Origin: Bradyrhizobium sp. URHD0069
GTDB lineage: Bacteria > Pseudomonadota > Alphaproteobacteria > Rhizobiales > Xanthobacteraceae
Assembly (NCBI RefSeq): GCF_000701345.1
Contig: NZ_JNIJ01000025.1
Location: 35,346-99,345, forward strand
DNA: 64,000 nt
Direction: 5' to 3'
Within the stretch, counting starts at the first letter, position 1. Every line of letters begins with the position of its first letter. This document shows positions 58,324 through 64,000 of the stretch, piece by piece. The notes under the pieces were generated by a model. It was not told where the DNA came from. It saw nothing but the letters and a program-made list of their open reading frames with translations, and made no database searches. The position numbers and the translations under genes are program-made.

Positions 58324-61300
58324 ATGTACGAGAGCATATCATCGCCTTTTATCCGCTACCCGATCGGAACGTCGCTCCTGATGGCCGGCGTCCTGTTCGT
58401 CGGGCTCGTCGCCTATCCGCTGCTGCCGGTCGCGCCGCTGCCGCAGGTTGACTTCCCGACCATCCAGGTCTCCGCCAGCCTGCCGGGGGGCAGCCCCGAG
58501 ACCATGGCGTCCTCGGTGGCGCAGCCGCTGGAGCGCCAGCTCGCGCAAATTCCCGGCGTCGCGCAAATGACCTCGACGAGTTCGTTCGGCTCGACCGCGA
58601 TCACCCTGCAGTTCGAGCTGAACCGGAGCATTGATGGTGCGGCAAATGACGTCCAGGGGGCGATCAACGCCGCGAGCGGACAACTGCCCAAGAACCTGCC
58701 GTCGCCGCCGATCTATCGCAAGGTCAACCCGGCCGACTCGCCGATCCTCATATTGTCGGCGACTTCGGATACCCTGCCGCTGATCACCGTAAGCGACCGC
58801 ACCGATGCGCAGCTTGCGCAGCAGATCAGCCAGATCTCGGGCGTTGCGCAGGTATTCATCGGCGGCCAGCAGAAGCCGGCGATCCGCATCCAGGTCAATC
58901 CCTCGAAGCTGGTGGCCAAGGGGCTCGCGCTGGAAGACGTCCGCGGCCAGATCGCAATTGCGACCGTCGACAGTCCAAAGGGCAATATCGACGGCGCAAA
59001 GCGGGCTTACACAATCTATGCCAACGATCAGCTGACGGATGCCAAGGACTGGAACGACGTGATCATCGCCTATCGCAACGGCGCTCCTTTGCGGATCGGC
59101 GACATCGGTAAGGCCGTCGCTGGGCCAGAGGACATGAAGACGGCCGCCTGGGCTGACGGCAAGCGCGGCGTGTTTCTCGTCATCTTCAAACAGCCCGGCG
59201 CCAACGTCATCAAGACCGTCGACCGGATCAAGGCGCAGCTTCCGCGGCTGATTGCCGCCATTCCGCCCGCGATCAAGATCAAGATCATGAGCGACCGCAC
59301 CGTCACCATTCGGGCGGCGATCGAGGAGGTGCAGATCACGCTTCTGATCACCATCGCGCTGGTGGTCATAGTGATCTTTGTCTTCCTGCGCAGCTTTTGG
59401 GCAACTTTCATACCGAGCGTGACGGTGCCACTGTCCTTGCTCGGGGCCTGCTCGCTGATGTGGGCCTTCGGCTACACGCTCGACAATCTGTCGCTGATGG
59501 CGCTGACGATTGCCGTAGGCTTCGTGGTCGACGACGCCATCGTGATGCTCGAAAACATCACCCGCTATGTCGAGCAGGGGGAGAGGCCGCTGGCGGCGGC
59601 GTTCAGGGGCGCCAGCGAAATCGGCTTCACCATCATCTCGATCAGCGTTTCGCTGGTAGCGGTGTTGATCCCGCTGCTCTTGATGGGCGGCATCATCGGC
59701 CGCCTGTTCCGCGAATTTGCGGTGACGCTGGCGATGGCGATCTTCGTCTCAATGGCGGTGTCGCTGACGCTCACGCCGATGATGGCGTCGCGTTTCATGC
59801 GCGCCCACAGCGAGGTGAAGCACGGCCGCTTTTACCAGTGGAGCGAGCGAATGTTCGAGCGCCTCCTCCGTGCCTATGAGCGCGGGCTCGATCTCGCGCT
59901 CCGCTTCGGCCTGACCACGCTCTGTGTCTTCTTTGCGACGGTGGCGCTGTCGGTGTATTTGTTCGTGATTATTCCGAAGGGCTTTTTCCCGCAGCAGGAC
60001 AACGGGATGATCACCGCGGTTTCGGAGATGGCGCAGGACATCTCCTTTGCCGAGATGAAGCGCCGCCAGGAGGAACTCAGCCATATCGTGCAGGCCGATC
60101 CCGCCGTTGATTCCATCGCCATGTTCATCGGCGGCGGCGGCACCGCGCTCAACTCCGGGCGCATGTACATCAGCTTGAAGCCGCGCGAAGAACGCGACGT
60201 GGATGCGCAAGCGATCATCGCCCGGCTGCGGCCGAAGCTCGAGATGGTCGAGGGCGCCCGCCTCTATATGCAGGCGTCGCAGGACCTGCGGATGGGCGGC
60301 CGCGCCACGCGCACGCAATTTGAATACACGCTGCAGGACGCCAATCTCGCCGAGCTCAATGAATGGGCGCCGAAGATCCTGGCGAGAATGCGGGAGCTGC
60401 CGCAGTTGCGCGACGTCGCCACCGACCAGCAGACGGAAGGCACGACGCTTCAGCTCACGATCGATCGCGAGACCGCCTCGCGCTACGGCATCCAGCCGCA
60501 ATTGATCGACGATACGCTGTACGATGCGTTCGGCCAGCGCCAGGTCACGCAGTATTTTACCCAGGTCAACAGCTATCACGTGATCCTGGAGATCCTGCCC
60601 GAGCAGCAGGGCCGGCTCGACACGCTGGACAAGATCTATATCAGGTCCCCAACGACGGGGGAGCAGGTCCCGCTGTCGGTGTTCTGCAAATGGACGAACG
60701 TGCCGGTGCGCCCGCTGGCGATTGCTCATCAAGGCCAGTTTCCGGCGATCACGATCAGCTTCAACCTCGCCGAAGGCGTGGCGCTCGGCCAGGCGACCGA
60801 TGCCATCCAGCGCGCGGAGGCCGATATGCGCGCGCCTGCGACGCTGAGCTCGAGCTTTCAGGGTACCGCGCAGGCGTTCGAGCAGTCGCTCAGCAGCGTG
60901 CCGCTGCTGATCCTCGCGGCGCTGGTCGTGGTCTATCTGATCCTGGGCGTGCTCTATGAAAGCTATATCCACCCGCTCACCATTCTCTCCACCTTGCCTT
61001 CGGCCGGTGTTGGCGCGCTTGCGATCCTGATGGCGTTTGGCTTCGATTTCAGCCTGATCGGCCTGATCGGCATCATTCTCTTGATCGGCATCGTGAAGAA
61101 GAACGGCATCATGATGGTCGATTTCGCGCTCGCCGCCGAGCGCGACGAGCATCTCTCGCCGAAAGAGTCGATCCGGAAAGCGGCGCTGTTGCGCTTTCGT
61201 CCGATCATGATGACCACCATGGCGGCTTTGCTCGGCGGCGTACCGCTGATGCTGGGCACCGGCACCGGATCGGAGATCCGCCAGCCGCTCGGCTACGCCA

Positions 61301-61464
61301 TGGTCGGCGGTCTCTTCGTCAGCCAGGCGCTGACATTGTTTACGACGCCGGTGGTGTATCTTTATCTCGACCGGTTTTCGAACGCGCTTTCGTTCTGGAC
61401 GACGACCGGCAAGCGAGGCGACCGCACCACCAAAAAAGAATCACTGAAGGACGCAGCGGAATGA
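58324..61464 (+). CDS. RND multidrug efflux permease, MdtB/MdtC-like
   Basis: A 1046-residue inner-membrane proton antiporter. Helix 1 is PIGTSLLMAGVLFVGLVAYP, followed by the porter domain, then the helix 4 motif TIAVGFVVDDAIVMLENITR with the paired aspartates, and the second half ending in GIILLIGIVKKNGIMMVDFA. Length and motifs indicate a complete HAE-1 pump. No periplasmic adaptor, second permease or outer-membrane channel gene lies alongside, so it is an orphan here. ATG 58312 is an alternative start. Confidence 0.9.
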   Translation: MYESISSPFIRYPIGTSLLMAGVLFVGLVAYPLLPVAPLPQVDFPTIQVSASLPGGSPETMASSVAQPLERQLAQIPGVAQMTSTSSFGSTAITLQFELNRSIDGAANDVQGAINAASGQLPKNLPSPPIYRKVNPADSPILILSATSDTLPLITVSDRTDAQLAQQISQISGVAQVFIGGQQKPAIRIQVNPSKLVAKGLALEDVRGQIAIATVDSPKGNIDGAKRAYTIYANDQLTDAKDWNDVIIAYRNGAPLRIGDIGKAVAGPEDMKTAAWADGKRGVFLVIFKQPGANVIKTVDRIKAQLPRLIAAIPPAIKIKIMSDRTVTIRAAIEEVQITLLITIALVVIVIFVFLRSFWATFIPSVTVPLSLLGACSLMWAFGYTLDNLSLMALTIAVGFVVDDAIVMLENITRYVEQGERPLAAAFRGASEIGFTIISISVSLVAVLIPLLLMGGIIGRLFREFAVTLAMAIFVSMAVSLTLTPMMASRFMRAHSEVKHGRFYQWSERMFERLLRAYERGLDLALRFGLTTLCVFFATVALSVYLFVIIPKGFFPQQDNGMITAVSEMAQDISFAEMKRRQEELSHIVQADPAVDSIAMFIGGGGTALNSGRMYISLKPREERDVDAQAIIARLRPKLEMVEGARLYMQASQDLRMGGRATRTQFEYTLQDANLAELNEWAPKILARMRELPQLRDVATDQQTEGTTLQLTIDRETASRYGIQPQLIDDTLYDAFGQRQVTQYFTQVNSYHVILEILPEQQGRLDTLDKIYIRSPTTGEQVPLSVFCKWTNVPVRPLAIAHQGQFPAITISFNLAEGVALGQATDAIQRAEADMRAPATLSSSFQGTAQAFEQSLSSVPLLILAALVVVYLILGVLYESYIHPLTILSTLPSAGVGALAILMAFGFDFSLIGLIGIILLIGIVKKNGIMMVDFALAAERDEHLSPKESIRKAALLRFRPIMMTTMAALLGGVPLMLGTGTGSEIRQPLGYAMVGGLFVSQALTLFTTPVVYLYLDRFSNALSFWTTTGKRGDRTTKKESLKDAAE

Positions 61465-61489
61465 TAAAGTCTCGTGGATGTCCCGTCGG

Positions 61490-61660
61490 GCCGTAGGGCG
61501 GATTCAGCCGAAGCCCCAAGATCAACTTAGGACATCGGGGCTTAAACAAATACGGATACCATCGCGGCGAACCACAGCGCGTAGGGCGGATACAGCCGAG
61601 GGCGTAACCCGCCAATTCGGCGTCTTTAGCGGCGGATTGCGCAGACGCTAATCCGCCCTA
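61490..61660 (+). repeat. REP-like TAGGGCGGAT palindromes
   Basis: CGTAGGGCGGATTCAGCCGA near 61,491 is a partial copy. A fuller copy begins with TAGGGCGGAT (61582-61591) and ends with its exact complement ATCCGCCCTA (61651-61660), with inner GGCGTAACCCGCC symmetry. It lies after the pump gene and could stabilise or end its transcript. Confidence 0.7.
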
Positions 61661-61977
61661 GGTGCTACGCATCGTGGCTGGCGGGGTTGCTCCTGAAAGC
61701 TATGAGAGCGATGATCCGGGGCTGCAGGCTAATTAGATGCCATGTAAGGCAACTTGATCGTGCGAGGTGACGTCACGACGAGAGGCGACAAAGTGGAAGC
61801 CTAGCGATGTCGAAGCGTCCCAGTATGCCCAAGATGAGTGATCGATGTCTTCGGTAATGGTTGACAACCGACTTCTGCTCAGGGTCAAAAGCGACGGTTC
61901 GGCGATGCCTGCGTTGCTTCTGCTTTTCTCCCGATAGCCGACGTTAATCAGAAGGGTCGGCATGTCTCTAAGGTGCC
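61661..61977. other. Gene-free stretch between REP-like repeats and the MITE
   Basis: A minus-strand frame (61733-61999, starting MVLLQQNRHLRDMPTLLINV) is open for 88 codons, but its start lies in the terminal repeat of the neighbouring MITE-like element and it resembles no family I know. It is probably not a gene. Confidence 0.3.
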
Positions 61978-62196
61978 GATTTTGTTGCAAAAGTACCAAA
62001 ATGCCGAGCGACTAATTTTCCGCGAAAAGGCAAAACAAGCTGCGATCGCCGATCGATGTAGCCTCAAACGTGCCGCCGAAGTCGCCTGTGAGTTCGTCGC
62101 AGGATGCAGTAGTCCCCCACATTAATATTCGATCGCCGCGCCTATAGCCCGGAAAATTTTTGATCGGTGGTGCAAAAAGACTTTTGCAACAAAATC
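61978..62196 (+). mobile_element. MITE-like element with 17-bp terminal inverted repeats
   Basis: GATTTTGTTGCAAAAGT at 61978-61994 is the exact reverse complement of ACTTTTGCAACAAAATC at 62180-62196. The 219-base element has no coding capacity and is more A+T-rich at its ends. TGCC lies immediately outside both ends (61974-61977 and 62197-62200), which fits a 4-bp target duplication. The parent transposon is not identified. Confidence 0.7.
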
Positions 62197-62230
62197 TGCC
62201 AAAAGCGGAACAAGCTGCATAGGAGGGACG

Positions 62231-63013
62231 TCATCGGCCTAGCCCGACGGTCACCCTTTCGAGGACGGCGAGCGCATCCGTTGTGCCGTCAGCTTCTCCC
62301 TTCTCAAAATCGTCTCCGCCCAGTCCCATAGTGTTCGTCACGTGCGCAAGACACAGGATTGGTACGCCGGCTATTTTGCCGAAAGTGTAGAGGGCGGATG
62401 CCTCCATCTCGAAGCAGAAGGTGTCCTCCGCGCGCGCGGCCGCGATGGCATCTTCGGTTTCGCGAAACGGTGCATCGGTCGTCCAGCTCGCACCCACAAT
62501 GGAGCGTGGCCCCTCCGCCAAGGCCGAAGCGGCGCGTTGGACAAGCATCGGGTCGGCATCCGCATATCGGGTCGGGGCGGCGTAATGGTAGCTCGTTCCT
62601 TCGTCTCGCAATGCCCGGTCGATCACAACAAAGTAAGGGGTCGGTCCTGCGGGCTTGATCTGGCCTGCCGAGGTAAGGCTTATGAGGAGCTTGCAACCGG
62701 AGGCAAACAGCTCTTCAGCAACCAAGACGGCAAACGATGCCCCGACGACCCGGCCGACGATGCCCACGTCGCGCCCGGCGAGCGCGAATGTGTCCAGTTC
62801 CGTGTGGTAGCAGGCCCAAGGCTCGAAACGTCGGCCGAGGCCGCGCTCACGAAGCTGCCTGACGAGATCGCCGTCCGGGTCTAGGATGCAGACCTCCGGG
62901 ACATCCTGCTGTGGCAGGCCGCGCTGTCGCCGCGCTTCACGCAGGAGCGCCGAGGGCGAGAACACTGAAGGGGTAGAGTAACGCTTGTGGTCGAGTATCG
63001 GCGGGATCAGCAT
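62231..63013 (-). CDS. Nucleoside phosphorylase family protein
   Basis: A 260-residue soluble protein of the PNP/UDP phosphorylase fold. Recognisable parts are GRDVGIVGRVVGASFAVLVA, LISLTSAGQIKPAGPTPYFV, and the nucleoside-binding EDTFCFEMEASALYTFGKIA near the C-terminus. It may cleave uridine, purine nucleosides or MTA/SAH-type compounds; the motif set does not settle which. It is divergent from the methyltransferase gene with a 17-base gap between starts. Confidence 0.8.
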   Translation of the reverse strand: MLIPPILDHKRYSTPSVFSPSALLREARRQRGLPQQDVPEVCILDPDGDLVRQLRERGLGRRFEPWACYHTELDTFALAGRDVGIVGRVVGASFAVLVAEELFASGCKLLISLTSAGQIKPAGPTPYFVVIDRALRDEGTSYHYAAPTRYADADPMLVQRAASALAEGPRSIVGASWTTDAPFRETEDAIAAARAEDTFCFEMEASALYTFGKIAGVPILCLAHVTNTMGLGGDDFEKGEADGTTDALAVLERVTVGLGR

Positions 63014-63030
63014 GGAAGGGATCAGGCTTC

Positions 63031-63654
63031 ATGACGATTTCAGGCCGGGCGGCCCATTGGCAGAATGTATACGAGAGCAAGGGCGAACGCGAGGTAAGCT
63101 GGTTCCAGGAGAGCCCGTCGCCTTCGCTCGAATTGATCGCATTGGCCGATGCAGAGCCTACCTCACCAATTGTTGACATCGGCGGTGGGGCGGCTCGGCT
63201 GGTCGATGCGTTGCTGACCGCCGGATATGCAGATCTGACCGTCCTTGATCTGTCCGACGCGGCGCTCGCGGCGTCGCGTGCACGGCTCGGTGCCGCTGGC
63301 GACGGCGTGGATTGGATCGTCGCCGATGTGACGACGTGGCAGCCAACGCGGAATTATGACATCTGGCACGACCGTGCAGCGTTCCATTTTCTCAACGCGC
63401 CGGAAGAACAAGCGGCCTATGTCGCGTGCGTCCGACGAGCCGTAAAAATTGGCGGCCATGTCATCATCGGCACATTCGCAATCGATGGTCCGGAGAAATG
63501 CAGCGGCTTGCCCGTGACACGTCACACCGCTGACAGCATCACCGCTCTGCTCGGCGTCGGCTTCACGTTGACGGATCATCGGCGCCATAAGCACGCGACG
63601 CCGTGGCAATCGGTACAGAATTTCCAGTTCAGCAGCTTCATCAGATCATGCTGA
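63031..63654 (+). CDS. Class I SAM-dependent methyltransferase
   Basis: A 207-residue Rossmann-fold methyltransferase. Motif I is SPIVDIGGGAARLVDALL, the acidic residue after strand 2 is in LTVLDLSDAALAASRARL, and motif IV lies near NYDIWHDRAAFHFLNAPEEQ. The N-terminal HWQNVYESKGEREVSWFQES is typical of a small group of such enzymes. Substrate unknown. It faces the phosphorylase gene, so a link through SAM by-products is possible but unproven. Confidence 0.82.
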   Translation: MTISGRAAHWQNVYESKGEREVSWFQESPSPSLELIALADAEPTSPIVDIGGGAARLVDALLTAGYADLTVLDLSDAALAASRARLGAAGDGVDWIVADVTTWQPTRNYDIWHDRAAFHFLNAPEEQAAYVACVRRAVKIGGHVIIGTFAIDGPEKCSGLPVTRHTADSITALLGVGFTLTDHRRHKHATPWQSVQNFQFSSFIRSC

Positions 63655-63710
63655 ATTTCGCGCTGCAGCCCAACGTCTGCATTGGGTGGCGGGCTCAATT
63701 GGTCAGCGCA

Positions 63711-63741
63711 ACACTCTAATCTTTTAGCAAAGATGGAGTGT
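63711..63741 (+). promoter_or_regulatory. Hairpin that buries the IS30 transposase ribosome site
   Basis: ATCTTT (63719-63724) pairs with AAAGAT (63729-63734) over a TAGC loop, and ACACTC (63711-63716) pairs with GAGTGT (63736-63741) across a small internal loop. The likely Shine-Dalgarno GGAG (63735-63738) lies in the 3' arm, seven bases before the ATG. Transcripts entering from outside would fold and hide it. Confidence 0.6.
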
Positions 63742-63745
63742 GGGC

Positions 63746-64000
63746 ATGAAACAGCGACGTCGCATTTATTACTCGACCGCTCAGCGGTCTGAGATCTGGG
63801 ATCGCTGGCAGGCCGGCGAGCCGATGAGTTCGATCGGACGCCGATTTGACCGGGAGTCCTCGTCGGTCTTCTCTGTGATCTCGCCAACCGGTGGCATACG
63901 TCCTCCGGATCGGCACCGTGCCAAACAGGCGCTCGGCCTTTCTGAACGAGAGGAAATCTCTCGATGGCTCAGCATGCGCTGCTCGTTGCGGTCGATCGCG
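63746..64000 (+). mobile_element. IS30-family transposase, 3' end beyond the window
   Basis: The first 85 codons read RRRIYYSTAQRSEIWDRWQA, then IGRRFDRESSSVFSVISPTG and GIRPP, and LGLSEREEISRWLSMRCSLR, the N-terminal helix-turn-helix region of rhizobial IS30 transposases. The DDE domain lies past the window edge. The left inverted repeat should lie within about 60 bases upstream, but I could not define it. Confidence 0.85.

Noticed and set aside
61733..61999. 88-codon minus-strand frame starting in the MITE end
   Set aside because: No ribosome site seen, start lies within the terminal repeat, and no family resemblance.

Overview
The window reads as a chromosome segment from an alphaproteobacterium of the Bradyrhizobium group. 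The signs are the gene order (nuo, then birA, RNase J and mce; rpsB to lpxB; gltA, gltX, glnS), two DUF3551 secreted proteins, alphaproteobacterial LexA boxes (GTTC-N7-GTTC), Bradyrhizobium-type intergenic palindromes, and high G+C.

Left part, about 1-47,100, is conserved core. It opens with the end of a complex I operon (nuoH partial to nuoN), followed by birA, an RNase J gene, mce and a DUF1467 gene. A decayed globin-like gene and a repeat patch come next. A copper-handling cluster follows (DUF2946, TonB receptor, BNR protein, TlpA-like thioredoxin, PCu(A)C chaperone). Then come proS, lolC-lolD, a DUF3551 pair with the remnant of a third copy, and dnaE. Just upstream of dnaE sits a 32-residue membrane microprotein behind two LexA boxes, a strong candidate for a SidA-like SOS division inhibitor. 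The translation, isoprenoid and envelope block (rpsB-tsf-pyrH-frr-uppS-cdsA-dxr-rseP-bamA-lpxD-fabZ-lpxA-lpxI-lpxB) makes ribosomal factors, the undecaprenyl carrier, phospholipid precursor, outer-membrane assembly machinery and lipid A. Then gltA, gltX and glnS.

Right part, from about 47,805 to the end, is accessory DNA. comEC is cut after about 200 codons by an integrative element. Its left end carries 10-bp-phased repeats, a tyrosine integrase, a second broken integrase, an AlpA regulator and an HTH-DnaA_N replication initiator with iterons buried in its own gene. The rest of comEC is not in the window, so the right end of the insertion is not seen. Beyond lie an IS1595 remnant, a HEPN-like gene, an unusual cluster of GTCTCA words, a staphylococcal-type nuclease, a broken SRAP gene joined to a DUF5677-like gene, unknown genes around an XRE repressor with a palindromic operator, a hot-dog protein, an orphan RND pump, REP-like palindromes, a MITE-like element, a nucleoside phosphorylase, a methyltransferase and the start of an IS30 transposase.

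All calls rest on reading the sequence and remembered family features; no database search was run.
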